A stretch of DNA of 64,000 bases from Paenibacillus_G sp049942825. GTDB taxonomy: Bacteria; Bacillota; Bacilli; Paenibacillales; NBRC-103111. The notes below the pieces were generated by a model that saw only the letters and a program-made list of their open reading frames with translations, did no database searches and was not told the origin of the DNA. Position numbers and translations under genes: made by a program. Shown here one piece after another: positions 9,604 to 18,571 of this stretch (position 1 is its first letter; each line of letters begins with the position of its first letter). The DNA is taken from NCBI RefSeq assembly GCF_049942825.1, contig NZ_CP187970.1, forward strand, positions 2,294,001 through 2,358,000, given 5' to 3'.

Positions 9604-10551
9604 ATGCAGACAGGAATGAAAGCGCAGGCTTATCCGGCAGCGAAGCAGTCAACTCCGATCGGCAGATTCATGCGGAACCGGTGGCTCTATTTCATGGTAT
9701 TCCCGGGTTTATTGTATTTTCTCGTGTTTAAATACTGGCCCATGTACGGCATCTTCATCGCATTCAAAGACTATCAGCCGTTTCTCGGCTTCTGGGACAG
9801 TCCGTTTGTCGGCCTCAAGCATTTCGAACGGTTTTTCGGCGATTCGAATTTTCTCGTTCTCTTTCGGAATACGCTGATTCTGGCCACTTACAATATTCTG
9901 TTTTTCTTTCCGCTGCCGATCGTGATCGCGCTCATGCTCAATGAGCTGAGACAGGAATTCATTAAGCGGACGGTGCAGACGCTGGTCTATATTCCCCACT
10001 TTATGTCGTGGGTCGTTGTCGTCGGGATCGCTTATATCTTCCTAACGACGGAAGGCGGCATTGTGAACGAGCTGCTGGTGCGATACGGAGGAGAGAAGAT
10101 CAACTTCCTGGTGAGCAACGAGTGGTTCCGGACGATCGTCACAGCCGAGGTCATCTGGAAGGAAACGGGCTGGGGCACGATCATCTTCCTCGCGGCACTG
10201 GCCGGCGTCGACCCGCAGCTCTATGAAGCGGCACGCATGGACGGCGCGAACCGGCTCCGCCAGCTGTGGCATATCACCCTGCCGGCCATCCGCAGCACGA
10301 TAATCATTCTGCTCATCCTGCGGCTGGGCCATTTTCTCGATACGGGCTTCGAGCAGATCTTCCTGATGCTCAACGCCATGAACCGCGAAGTCGGTGAAGT
10401 ATTCGATACGTACGTCTACTCGGTCGGCATCAGCCAGGGGCAGTACAGCTTCAGCACGGCCGTCGGCCTGTTCAAGTCGGTGATCGGTCTGATTCTCGTC
10501 GTCGTTTCGAACCATCTGGCCAAGAAGTTCGGAGAAGAAGGAATCTACTAG
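9604..10551 (+). CDS. LplB-type sugar ABC transporter permease
   Basis: A 315-residue inner-membrane permease of the MalF/LplB class. The chosen ATG at 9604 follows AAGGA with 5-base spacing; an upstream ATG at 9553 would add 17 unlikely residues. Six hydrophobic helices are visible, starting at WLYFMVFPGLLYFLVFKYW. The cytoplasmic EAA loop reads EAARMDGANRLRQLWHITLP, where the ATPase docks. It forms a heterodimer with the next gene's product and receives sugar from the lipoprotein at 11490. No ATPase gene is nearby, as usual for this family, whose members share an MsmX-like ATPase. Its nearest paralogue here is at 18572-19525. The substrate is probably a pectin-derived oligosaccharide, inferred from the neighbours. 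Confidence 0.92.
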   Translation: MQTGMKAQAYPAAKQSTPIGRFMRNRWLYFMVFPGLLYFLVFKYWPMYGIFIAFKDYQPFLGFWDSPFVGLKHFERFFGDSNFLVLFRNTLILATYNILFFFPLPIVIALMLNELRQEFIKRTVQTLVYIPHFMSWVVVVGIAYIFLTTEGGIVNELLVRYGGEKINFLVSNEWFRTIVTAEVIWKETGWGTIIFLAALAGVDPQLYEAARMDGANRLRQLWHITLPAIRSTIIILLILRLGHFLDTGFEQIFLMLNAMNREVGEVFDTYVYSVGISQGQYSFSTAVGLFKSVIGLILVVVSNHLAKKFGEEGIY

Positions 10552-10569
10552 AAAAGGAGGAGAACCGTT

Positions 10570-11451
10570 ATGCCCATCAAGCCCAGCTGGGGAAGCCGAG
10601 TATTCGACAGCCTGAACGTGACGCTGCTGCTTGCCTTTGCCTTGATTACCGTTATTCCCTTCGTTTATGTCATCGCCGGTTCGTTCGCTACGCAGAAGGA
10701 ACTGCTGCAGCGCGGGTTCATCTTATTTCCGACGGAGTATACGCTGGATGCGTACAAGTACATTTTCTCCACCCCGACCCTGATCCGAAGCCTGCTGGTC
10801 ACCGTGTGCATCACGGTGGCGGGGACGCTGATCAACATCTTCTTCACGTGCATGATGGCGTATCCGCTGGCCCGCAAGGACATGGATTTCCGCAAGCCCA
10901 TCCTGATGCTGGTCGTGTTCACGATGCTGTTCGGCGGAGGAATGATTCCGACGTTTTTGGTGGTGAAGCAGCTGGGGATGATTAATAGCTACTGGTCCCT
11001 GCTCATCCCGGGAGCCATCAGCGCCTTCAACCTGATCATCATGCGGAACTTTTTTCAGCAGCTGCCGGACGGCCTGGAGGAATCCGCCAAGATCGACGGC
11101 TGCAACGACCTCGGCATCTTTTTCCGGATCGTGCTTCCGCTGTCCCTGCCGGCGATCGCCACGTTCTCGTTATTTTACGCGGTAGGCCACTGGAATACAT
11201 TCTTCAATGCCGTACTGTATATCAATGATCATACCAAATGGCCGATTCAGGTGCTTCTGAGGCAGATTGTCATCCTGGCCTCGGGCGGGGTAGGGGACTC
11301 CAGCGCGATGGAATCAGATTTTGTCGCTCCGCCGGAGCAGTCGGTGAAGATGGCGGTCATCGTGGTATCTACCCTGCCGATCCTGCTCGTCTACCCGTTT
11401 TTGCAGAAACATTTTGCCAAGGGCGTCCTGCTGGGCTCGGTCAAAGGTTGA
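10570..11451 (+). CDS. LplC/YtcP-type sugar ABC transporter permease
   Basis: A 293-residue permease of the MalG/LplC class, starting 18 bases after the partner permease with an AAAGGAGGAG site. Helices include VTLLLAFALITVIPFVYVIA and a typical GGGMIPTFLVVKQLGM segment. The EAA loop reads EESAKIDGCNDLGIFFRIVL, and the C terminus ends with GVLLGSVKG, a hallmark of the subfamily. It pairs with the 9604-10551 product in the membrane. The paralogue at 19537-20430 has the same architecture. Confidence 0.92.
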   Translation: MPIKPSWGSRVFDSLNVTLLLAFALITVIPFVYVIAGSFATQKELLQRGFILFPTEYTLDAYKYIFSTPTLIRSLLVTVCITVAGTLINIFFTCMMAYPLARKDMDFRKPILMLVVFTMLFGGGMIPTFLVVKQLGMINSYWSLLIPGAISAFNLIIMRNFFQQLPDGLEESAKIDGCNDLGIFFRIVLPLSLPAIATFSLFYAVGHWNTFFNAVLYINDHTKWPIQVLLRQIVILASGGVGDSSAMESDFVAPPEQSVKMAVIVVSTLPILLVYPFLQKHFAKGVLLGSVKG

Positions 11452-11489
11452 AGATATAATAGGCTCATAGATAAAGGGAGGATCTTCGA

Positions 11490-13001
11490 ATGAACAGAAG
11501 GCACAGAAAGACACTCGGCAAAGCCGGAGCGCTGCTCACCACGGCGGCACTCGTGATGACCGCCTGCGGAGGGAATGAGGGAGACGCTGTTCAGGGCACC
11601 GGGGATGGAGGCGCGAATCAAGGTCCGCTTCCCCTGACGATGATGCTGCCAACGTACAGTCCGGAGCAGATGCCGGCGGACAGCCCGGTGCTGAAGCAGC
11701 TCGAGGAGAAGACGAATACGAAGCTGACGGTGTCCTGGGTGCCATCTTCGTCCTATACGGATAAATTAAGCGCCACGGTGGCCTCCGGTGAACTGCCGAA
11801 GACGTTCGTCGCGCTGGAGCCCAAGGCTTCCTTCATCGTCAACGCGGCCCGGAGCGGCATGTTCTGGGAGGTCGGACCCCATCTCAAGAGCTATCCGAAC
11901 CTCTCCAAAATGTCGGACCTCGTCCTGAAGAACATCTCGATCGACGGCAAAGTGTACGGGGTGTACCGCGAGCGGGATCTCGCCCGCTTCGGGCTCATGA
12001 TCCGTCAGGACTGGCTGACGAACCTGGGGCTCCAGCCGCCCAAGACTGTAGATGAGCTCTATTCCGTTCTGAAAGCCTTCGCGACAGGAGATCCGGACAA
12101 GAACGGCAAGCAGGATACGCTCGGACTCGCCGTGGGCATGCAGGGCAATAACATCGCCGGCTTCAAGGACATTCTGGTCTATATGGGCGGTCCCAATGAG
12201 TGGGAGCTGCAGGACGGCAAGCTGGTTCCGGCTCATATGACGGATGCTTACCTGAGTGCCATGAAGTTCTACAAGAAGCTGTATGACGAGAAGCTCATCA
12301 ATCAGGATTTCGCCATCGTGCAGGACGGCCGGGCTGTCATGAATAAAGGTCAAGCAGGGCTGTGGATCGACAATATGCTGGACGGCAAAAATATCGAGGA
12401 GAACATCAAGAAGGTGCATCCGGACGCCAATATCAACTTGATTAACCGCATATCCGGTCCGAAGGGCGAGCGAACGCGTGCCGGCTCCGGCTATCTCGGG
12501 ATGTACATGATCCCGAAGACCAGTGTCAAGACGGAGGCCGAGCTGAAGCAGATTCTGGCGTACTTAGATAAGGTGTCGGAGAAGGAGAACCAGAATCTGA
12601 TGAAATACGGGATGGAAGGCAGGCAGTTTACGCTGGAGAACGGCACCTACAAGCCGACTCAGGATGCGAAGGCCAAGGCGGAAGTCACGGACGGCAACCA
12701 GTTCATGATCCTGCAGAATGAAGTGGTGAGCTATGGCACCGAGCTCGAGAAGCTCAGCACGAAGCTGTTCCAGGACAACGCTTCGATAGCTTTGGCCAAC
12801 CCGGCCGCACCGTTCATCTCCAATACCGAGATCGAGAAGGGCAAGGAGCTCTCCAAGATCATCGCGGACGCCACTGTGAAATTCATCATGGGTGCGGTGG
12901 ATGAGGCCGGCTGGAAGCAGGCGGTTGACAAATGGCTGCAGAGCGGCGGAAGCAAGGTGATCGAGGAAATGAATGCCGAATACGCCAAGACAGCGAAATA
13001 A
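11490..13001 (+). CDS. LplA-type extracellular sugar-binding lipoprotein
   Basis: A 503-residue lipoprotein. The signal peptide ends in a lipobox (LVMTAC, Cys about residue 28) followed by a flexible Gly-rich linker. The body is the large two-lobed fold of LplA-like binding proteins, with TLGLAVGMQGNNIAGFKDIL and the C-terminal KFIMGAVDEAGWKQAVDKWL typical of the family. It should capture an oligosaccharide outside the cell for the permeases encoded just upstream (39-base gap). A GGGAGG site precedes the start. The next gene encodes a membrane-bound AraC regulator, the usual partner. The ligand is not deducible from sequence; a pectin fragment is the contextual guess. Confidence 0.92.
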   Translation: MNRRHRKTLGKAGALLTTAALVMTACGGNEGDAVQGTGDGGANQGPLPLTMMLPTYSPEQMPADSPVLKQLEEKTNTKLTVSWVPSSSYTDKLSATVASGELPKTFVALEPKASFIVNAARSGMFWEVGPHLKSYPNLSKMSDLVLKNISIDGKVYGVYRERDLARFGLMIRQDWLTNLGLQPPKTVDELYSVLKAFATGDPDKNGKQDTLGLAVGMQGNNIAGFKDILVYMGGPNEWELQDGKLVPAHMTDAYLSAMKFYKKLYDEKLINQDFAIVQDGRAVMNKGQAGLWIDNMLDGKNIEENIKKVHPDANINLINRISGPKGERTRAGSGYLGMYMIPKTSVKTEAELKQILAYLDKVSEKENQNLMKYGMEGRQFTLENGTYKPTQDAKAKAEVTDGNQFMILQNEVVSYGTELEKLSTKLFQDNASIALANPAAPFISNTEIEKGKELSKIIADATVKFIMGAVDEAGWKQAVDKWLQSGGSKVIEEMNAEYAKTAK

Positions 13002-13013
13002 CAGGCGTCCTTC

Positions 13014-13081
13014 CCTTAGGGGGGACTGTTAGGATCGAAGTGGGTCTAGGGCTTTGCAGGCGGAGCGGCTCCCCCCTAAGG
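13014..13081 (+). repeat. Long-loop inverted repeat after the lipoprotein gene
   Basis: CCTTAGGGGGGA and its complement at 13069-13081 flank a loop of about 43 bases. No T run follows. It may be a transcript-end stabilising stem between the transporter operon and the regulator. Confidence 0.45.
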
Positions 13082-13104
13082 TAAACGTTGGTAATTCCAA
13101 AACG

Positions 13105-13145
13105 GTTTACATGAGGGGGGATTTTCTGATCATTATCATGTAAAC
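13105..13145. promoter_or_regulatory. Perfect 9-bp inverted repeat upstream of the YesN-type regulator
   Basis: GTTTACATG at 13105-13113 and CATGTAAAC at 13137-13145 flank 23 bases, about 38 bases before the regulator start. The arrangement suits an operator for autoregulation or a leader hairpin. No T run follows, so a terminator is unlikely. Confidence 0.4.
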
Positions 13146-13183
13146 TTAAATCACTATCAGGAAAAACCGACTTGGGAGGCCTT

Positions 13184-15463
13184 ATGCGATTTCGATCCCC
13201 GTCTTTTTTAGGGAAGCTGATGTTATTCTCACTCTTGATCGGTACGATCCCGGTCATCCTGCTCGGCACCTTCGCCTATTATAATTCGTCCCGCACCGTT
13301 CAGGAGAAGGTGAACGAGGGCAATGAGCAGCTGCTGCAGCAAATGCAGATGCGGGTGGAGCAGACGCTCCGGACCGTCGACAACTCCGCGACGCAGCTGC
13401 TGCAATCCCCCGTCGTTACCGGGGCCTTCGACCGCGATATCCGCAGTCAGGATTTCGAGATGGTCCATGAGCTGTACAAAGGCATATCGCTGATTCAAAC
13501 TTACGAGCTGGGCATCAAGGATGTGTTCCTGTACAGCCTCAGCAAGCAGTGGATGGTTACGAGCACGGGGGTGAACGAATACAGCTCCCCGGCATTCAGA
13601 CCGCAGCTGGAAGCGTTCTCCCGGGAAGAAGCCGGTTCCTTCTGGACAAGCGGGCCGGATGATCTGCCAGGGGCCTTCCAGTCCATCTATTTTGTGAAGA
13701 AGTATCCCTTCAACGCTGCGAATCCGAGAGGGATCATCTGCGTCGTGCTGTCGTCCGATATGATCAAGGAGCTTGATGCGTTCCGCAGCAGCGAGTTCGG
13801 CAGCACGCTGATTCTGGACCGCGAGCTTCGTGTCATTGATCATCGGGACCGCAGCCAGCTGGGTGTCCGGTTATCCGACCAGCCCTACTTGCAGCCTCTG
13901 CTCGAGACGGAGCATGCTTCCGGGCAGTATGCCGCTGAGCTGGACGGTGAGGCCGTCACGGTCACTTACCGGAAGTCCTCCTACAACGGCTGGAGCTATG
14001 TGTCCGTTGCCTCCAACGCGCAGGTCAACGAACAGAACCGGATCATCGGCTGGATCACCATTGCTGTGTGTATGTTCATCCTGCTGGTCACGCTAGTGCT
14101 TGCCTGGTTCGGGTCGAAGAGGATGTACAGTCCGATTCGGTCCATCTATACCGCGCTCACCCGCGTTCCGGCCTCGTCGGAGGAGGGAAAGGAGACCGGT
14201 GAGCTTCAAGTGATCGGGGAACGCGTCGATTATTTGATCCGCAATCATTCCGTGCTTATGAATGAGCTCAAGGGCCAGCAGATCCAGCTCCGGGAATTTT
14301 TCGTGCATAAGCTGTTCGGCGGCACCATCCATCCGGCCAATTTTGAGGAGAAATTGGGCTTGTATGGTGTGGAGCAGCCCTGGCCATCGATGTGCGTGAT
14401 CGCGATTCAGATCGATTCCCTCGAGGAGACCCGGTACGAGGAAGCCAACCGGGATCTGCTCCTGTTTGCGGTCAGCAATATCGTCGGTGAGCTCGTGGTC
14501 GCGGAGCAAAGGCTGGTGCCGGTCGTCTTGTCGGATGTTCAGGTGACCTTGATCGGTTCATCGTCGAAGGAAGGCGCGGACTTCAAGGAGATGACCTTCG
14601 CCCTGGCCGATGAGATCCAGAAGGCCATAGCCCAATACCTGGAGATCAGGGTGAGCATCGGCATCAGCCGCTGCTTCGGCTCCTTCGCGGATACCCGGCA
14701 GGCCCTCCATGAAGCGATGACCTCGCTTAAGTACAGTGTGGGACTCGGGCAGGAGTCGATTCTGTTCATCGAAGATGTGCAGCCGCAGAAGAGCACGCTG
14801 TCCAAGTTCCCGCATGACAGGGAACAGGCCATATTCGATGCGATCCGGGCAGGGAATGCGGAACAGTCGGAGCTCGCCTTGAAAGCGTTTATCGCAGAAC
14901 TGTTCCAGCCCCTTACGCAGCGTCAGGACTATCAGTTATCGTTGCTGCGGCTTCTGGTCGACCTGCTCAAGTTCGGGCAGGAACTGTCCATACCCGTGGA
15001 CCGGTTGACCGAGGACGAAGCCTCTCTGATTCAGTCTCTGTTTCATCTTCGGAACGTGAAGGAAATCGAGCGCTGGTTCGAGTCGATGTTCGTACAGCCT
15101 TATGTTCAAGAGCTAGGCAGCCGCCGCGAATCCCAGTTCAAGATGATCTCGGAAGCGGTCATTGATATGATCCGCCGGGAGTTCGATTCGGAGCTGACGC
15201 TGGAGAAGTGCGCTTCCCGCATCAGCTATCACCCGCACTATGTCAGCAGGGTATTCCGCCAGGAGACCGGCATCAACTTTGGCGAGTATTTGGCGCAGTA
15301 CCGGATGGACATGGCCAAGAAATGGCTGAGGGAGTCCGATCTGAAGATAGTGGAAATCGCCGACCGACTGCAGTATAACAACTCCGCCAATTTTATCCGA
15401 TCTTTCCGCAAAATCAACGGAATGACGCCGGGGCAGTACCGGGAAGGGGGAAGGGGGAACTAA
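13184..15463 (+). CDS. Membrane-bound YesN/RhgR-type AraC regulator
   Basis: A 759-residue one-component regulator. The ATG at 13184 is preferred over the TTG at 13172 because GGGAGG lies directly before it. There is a membrane helix near residues 10-30, an extracellular sensor to about 285, a second helix (ITIAVCMFILLVTLVLAWFG), a short HAMP-like linker, a long cytoplasmic region, and an AraC DNA-binding domain at about 661-755 (CASRISYHPHYVSRVFRQET, then IVEIADRLQYNNSANFIRSF). Such proteins, like B. subtilis RhgR, sense extracellular or lipoprotein-bound sugar and activate the adjacent transporter. It follows the 9604-13001 transporter, so that operon is the likely target. Confidence 0.9.
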   Translation: MRFRSPSFLGKLMLFSLLIGTIPVILLGTFAYYNSSRTVQEKVNEGNEQLLQQMQMRVEQTLRTVDNSATQLLQSPVVTGAFDRDIRSQDFEMVHELYKGISLIQTYELGIKDVFLYSLSKQWMVTSTGVNEYSSPAFRPQLEAFSREEAGSFWTSGPDDLPGAFQSIYFVKKYPFNAANPRGIICVVLSSDMIKELDAFRSSEFGSTLILDRELRVIDHRDRSQLGVRLSDQPYLQPLLETEHASGQYAAELDGEAVTVTYRKSSYNGWSYVSVASNAQVNEQNRIIGWITIAVCMFILLVTLVLAWFGSKRMYSPIRSIYTALTRVPASSEEGKETGELQVIGERVDYLIRNHSVLMNELKGQQIQLREFFVHKLFGGTIHPANFEEKLGLYGVEQPWPSMCVIAIQIDSLEETRYEEANRDLLLFAVSNIVGELVVAEQRLVPVVLSDVQVTLIGSSSKEGADFKEMTFALADEIQKAIAQYLEIRVSIGISRCFGSFADTRQALHEAMTSLKYSVGLGQESILFIEDVQPQKSTLSKFPHDREQAIFDAIRAGNAEQSELALKAFIAELFQPLTQRQDYQLSLLRLLVDLLKFGQELSIPVDRLTEDEASLIQSLFHLRNVKEIERWFESMFVQPYVQELGSRRESQFKMISEAVIDMIRREFDSELTLEKCASRISYHPHYVSRVFRQETGINFGEYLAQYRMDMAKKWLRESDLKIVEIADRLQYNNSANFIRSFRKINGMTPGQYREGGRGN

Positions 15464-15471
15464 ACAGCCGG

Positions 15472-15505
15472 CCAGCTGCCGATTTTCGGTCGGTGACTGG
15501 TTTTT
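15472..15505 (+). terminator. Weak terminator-like hairpin
   Basis: GCCGA/TCGGT and outer CCAG/CTGG arms with an internal mismatch are followed by five T residues. This is plausible as the end of the regulator transcript. Confidence 0.4.
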
Positions 15506-15513
15506 GTTTGTAT

Positions 15514-15575
15514 GCGGGGCTCCAGTTTTAGCAATATATGCGGGGTTTGTATCCTTTTTGCATGGATTAGCGGAG
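15514..15575 (+). promoter_or_regulatory. Three GCGGRG direct repeats upstream of the GH28 gene
   Basis: GCGGGG occurs at 15514 and 15540 and GCGGAG at 15570, spaced 26 and 30 bp. The middle copy, GCAATATATGCGGGGTTTGT, is almost the same as GCAAAATAAGCGGGGTTTGT at 18181-18200 upstream of the AraC gene. It is a candidate AraC binding site for GH28 control. Confidence 0.45.
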
Positions 15576-15635
15576 TAATTCGATCCAATATCATGTTAAT
15601 CTAAGGGGGTACTGAGGTTAGAGAGGGGCGCAAAG

Positions 15636-17198
15636 ATGGAAGCCCGATTGATGGAAACACAGGTTATAGAGGATCTGACTCCGCTTCATCTCATCTCTCC
15701 CCCGGCTTCGCAGACCGATTCAAGCATCGCTCTCTTATGGGATAAGCCTCCGCATTCATCGGAAATCGCATGCTACCGCGTGTATGTGAACGGGAAGCTC
15801 CACGGCCTCAGCCGCCGGACCGATTACACGATGAACGGGCTGGAAGCTTCGCAGACTTATGAAGCGTATGTATGTGCTGTACTCCATAGCGGGGAAGTCT
15901 CCCAGCCGAGCGACACGATAAAGGTTTCGACCAGACCGCAGGCAGACCGGTTTGATATTACCGGGTTTGGCGCGGTGGCTGACGGGCAAATGATCAACAC
16001 CGAAGCGATCCAGGCGGCTATTGATGCCTGCACGTTTGGCGGCAAAGTGGTTGTTCCCAAGGGAACGTTCGTGACAGGGGCGATCTTCCTGAAAAGCCAT
16101 ATGACGCTGCATATCGAACAAGGCGGTGTCCTGCTTGGCAGTGATCATCCGGACGATTATCCGATCATGCAGTACCGGTGGGAGGGCAGGGAGCAGTTTT
16201 GCTATGCAAGCCTGATCAACACCCAAGATCCGGCCGAAGGCAGGCTTAAGGAGATTACGATTGAAGGCGAAGGGAAAATCGACGCCAACGGTACGGCGCT
16301 GTTCCACAAAGAGATGGCCGAAAAGAAGGGGTTCCGGGGCAGAGCCGTCTGCCTCAGAAACGTGGACGGGGTCTATCTGAAGGACATTACGGTCCGGCAA
16401 TCTCCGGCCTGGTGTGTCCATCTGATTTACTGCAACGGGGTCAGTGTCAATCATGTGGAGATCCATACCAAGAAGGATGAGCAGGGCCGCAGATACGAGC
16501 ATATTTTTAACGGGGACGGGCTTAACCCGGATTCTACGAGCGACGTGTATATTTTCAACTCCATGATCGCCAGTCAGGACGATTGCATCGCCATCAAATC
16601 CGGCTACAATGAAGAGGGCAGAAGGGTGGGAATCCCTTCGCAGAACATTCGGATCACGGGCTGCACCTTCAAAAGCGGCTTCGGGATTGCGACCGGAAGT
16701 GAAATGGCCGGCGGCGTGCGCAATGTCCGGATCAGCGACTGTCGGTTTGAAGACGTGTACAGCATAGCCACGATCAAAGCTCCGAGAGGCCGGGGCGCCG
16801 TGATCGAGAATGTAACGGTCGAGGACTGCACCCTAACCAACTACAGCCTCGAACACGAGGACTGCCGATGGTTCAGGGGCGCCATCAACATCGATCAATA
16901 CTACAGCCACGCTGCTTTCGATGCCGACAAGATCGAAGAGGTCGACGAGGGAACATCGGTGATCCGGAATATTCATTTGAAGAATATCGTACTGGATACG
17001 CATGCGGGGAGTGCGGTATTCATGGCGGGTCTGCCGGAAAGCCCCCTGCAGAACATCACCCTGGAGAATGTCAACGCACTTGGGAAGTATGGACTGAAGG
17101 CGTACAATATCAAGGGCCTGGTGATGAAGAACGTCACGGTGACTTCACGGGAAGACCAGGATGTTCAGTTCCACAATGCGGAGTATACCGAAGTATGA
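15636..17198 (+). CDS. GH28 polygalacturonase-family enzyme, cytoplasmic, with FN3-like N terminus
   Basis: A 520-residue right-handed beta-helix glycosidase with no signal peptide. Residues about 10-105 look like an FN3 module (YRVYVNGKLHGLSRRTDY). The GH28 body starts at FDITGFGAVADGQMINTEAI. Catalytic motifs: NPDS (N297-S300, Asp299), QDDC (Q314-C317, Asp315 and Asp316), GSEMAGG in place of the endo-type HG motif, and a basic IKAPRGRG near the RIK position. The GSE form is common in exo-acting members. The likely reaction is hydrolysis of unsubstituted or rhamnose-linked galacturonides from imported pectin oligomers. The start follows GAGAGGGG. The convergent AraC gene and the shared upstream repeats suggest its regulator. 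Confidence 0.9.
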   Translation: MEARLMETQVIEDLTPLHLISPPASQTDSSIALLWDKPPHSSEIACYRVYVNGKLHGLSRRTDYTMNGLEASQTYEAYVCAVLHSGEVSQPSDTIKVSTRPQADRFDITGFGAVADGQMINTEAIQAAIDACTFGGKVVVPKGTFVTGAIFLKSHMTLHIEQGGVLLGSDHPDDYPIMQYRWEGREQFCYASLINTQDPAEGRLKEITIEGEGKIDANGTALFHKEMAEKKGFRGRAVCLRNVDGVYLKDITVRQSPAWCVHLIYCNGVSVNHVEIHTKKDEQGRRYEHIFNGDGLNPDSTSDVYIFNSMIASQDDCIAIKSGYNEEGRRVGIPSQNIRITGCTFKSGFGIATGSEMAGGVRNVRISDCRFEDVYSIATIKAPRGRGAVIENVTVEDCTLTNYSLEHEDCRWFRGAINIDQYYSHAAFDADKIEEVDEGTSVIRNIHLKNIVLDTHAGSAVFMAGLPESPLQNITLENVNALGKYGLKAYNIKGLVMKNVTVTSREDQDVQFHNAEYTEV

Positions 17199-17203
17199 AC
17201 AGG

Positions 17204-17229
17204 AGCGCCTGCCTGCGGGCGCTTTTTTT
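17204..17229 (+). terminator. Rho-independent terminator after GH28
   Basis: AGCGCC pairs with GGGCGCT around a short loop and is followed by seven T residues. It lies between the convergent GH28 and AraC genes. Confidence 0.8.
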
Positions 17230-17274
17230 GTTGTTTGAAGTCCCCCGGACGGCGGTGCCGGGGAATTCGCTTGC

Positions 17275-18135
17275 TTAGGGCTTCAGCTTCCGGTAAGCCC
17301 GGGGAGACAGGCCTGACAGTTTCTTGAACATCTTGCCGAAGTGGGAGAAGTTCTCGAAGCCGCAGTGCTCCGATACCCGGGTAATGCTCCAGTCCGTTTC
17401 CCTGAGCAGGCGCTCGGCCTCCTTGATCCGGGTAAGGTTGAGGTACTCGGTAAATCCGAAGCCGGTGACTTCCTTGAACACACGGCTGAGGTGGCTCTTG
17501 CTGATAAAATACTGCCGGGCCAGCGTGTCCAGCTGCAGGGATTCCCCATAATGCAGGTTCATGTGGCGGACGATATCCCTCACCTTCCGCTGGACCGGTG
17601 AAAGCTCATCTGCAGGCGGGGACTCCTGCACCAGCGTGTGGCGCGCTGCGAACAGCAGGAGCTCGGCAGCCATGTGCCGGATATGCAGCGTATAGCCCGG
17701 CGGCTGTTCGTCCAGTTCGGTCAGCAGGGATACCAGCAGCGCTTCCGCCTGCCTGCGTTCATGAAGGTTCAGCCTGACCACGGGATGCGGGCGGACGAAG
17801 GGGGACAGGAGCAGCTCTTTCTCCTCCTGCGGGTATCCGGTGAAGAAGGAAGGAGCAAAGTGGAGGACGATCCGTTCATGGTCAGGTTCGCTGCGCTCGG
17901 ATGTTTTGTGCACGGCATGGGAGTCGATGAGCACCAGATCGCCGGGGTGGATTTGGTAGACGGAGTCCTTGATAAAAAAATTCCGTTCCCCGCGAAACAG
18001 GTAATACATTTCATACTGGATATGATAATGGTTGGTGTCCATCTCATAGGGACCGATTCTCCGGTCGAAGTCAATCCAGAGAGGGGCGTTCTTTGCGCCG
18101 AAGCGAAGCATACCGGGAAGGGACGAGACAGGCAT
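17275..18135 (-). CDS. AraC-family regulator with N-terminal cupin
   Basis: A 286-residue cytoplasmic regulator and paralogue of 714-1574. The N-terminal cupin has HYHIQYEMYYLFRGERNFFI and GDLVLIDSHAVHK. The C-terminal AraC domain has YFISKSHLSRVFKEVTGFGF and ITRVSEHCGFENFSHFGKMF. It is convergent to GH28 and divergent from the second transporter operon at 18572. The candidate repeat site at 18190-18224 lies in that divergent region about 55 bases before its start, so autoregulation plus control of the transporter and GH28 is a reasonable inference. The inducer is probably a pectin sugar. Confidence 0.9.
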   Translation of the reverse strand: MPVSSLPGMLRFGAKNAPLWIDFDRRIGPYEMDTNHYHIQYEMYYLFRGERNFFIKDSVYQIHPGDLVLIDSHAVHKTSERSEPDHERIVLHFAPSFFTGYPQEEKELLLSPFVRPHPVVRLNLHERRQAEALLVSLLTELDEQPPGYTLHIRHMAAELLLFAARHTLVQESPPADELSPVQRKVRDIVRHMNLHYGESLQLDTLARQYFISKSHLSRVFKEVTGFGFTEYLNLTRIKEAERLLRETDWSITRVSEHCGFENFSHFGKMFKKLSGLSPRAYRKLKP

Positions 18136-18189
18136 GGAAGACTCCTTTCCCCCATCCAGGGGTGTCGTATCTCCATAGTAGCAAAATAA

Positions 18190-18224
18190 GCGGGGTTTGT
18201 GTAATGCTGCGCTTATTGGCGGGG
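18190..18224. promoter_or_regulatory. Candidate AraC site in the divergent region
   Basis: GCGGGGTT at 18190 and GCGGGG at 18219 lie 29 bp apart, matching the pairs at 4599/4628 and 15540/15570. It lies between the AraC gene (minus strand) and the second transporter operon (plus strand). The remaining bases to 18571 hold no gene. Confidence 0.45.
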
Positions 18225-18465
18225 AAACAGCTTCACTATTATGGTAGTCTAAAAGCGATGTCTAGGCACGAACCCATATACGGCAAGCTGCAGCCATCCG
18301 GTAATCGGGCCGATTCCCGTCCGGGTGGTTTTCATTATACTCGTGTGGGTCGGGCGCCGCCCAAAACCGCACCGTCCCTCCAGCGGACCGGAGGGAGGAC
18401 CAATGCCGCTAAACCCAGTCGTATCAACGGTTTCGGAATTCTGTTAATGGACGGAAACGTGTCTA

Positions 18466-18495
18466 TTGTGCCCCTCTTACGGTTCCTCGTATAGT
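18466..18495 (+). promoter_or_regulatory. Possible SigA promoter of the second transporter operon
   Basis: TTGTGC, an 18-base spacer and TATAGT (5 of 6 matches) lie about 77 bases before the permease start. The -35 is poor, as expected of an activator-dependent promoter. Confidence 0.4.
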
Positions 18496-18571
18496 GTGAA
18501 TACCGGCCCGCTCCAAGGGGGCGGGGACAGGAGATTCACCGCTTACAACGGAACAGGGAGAAGGGATACAC

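Noticed and set aside
18093..18494. A 133-codon plus-strand frame in the AraC/transporter divergent region
   Set aside because: It overlaps the AraC 5' end and the promoter region, lacks a ribosome site and has no family features.
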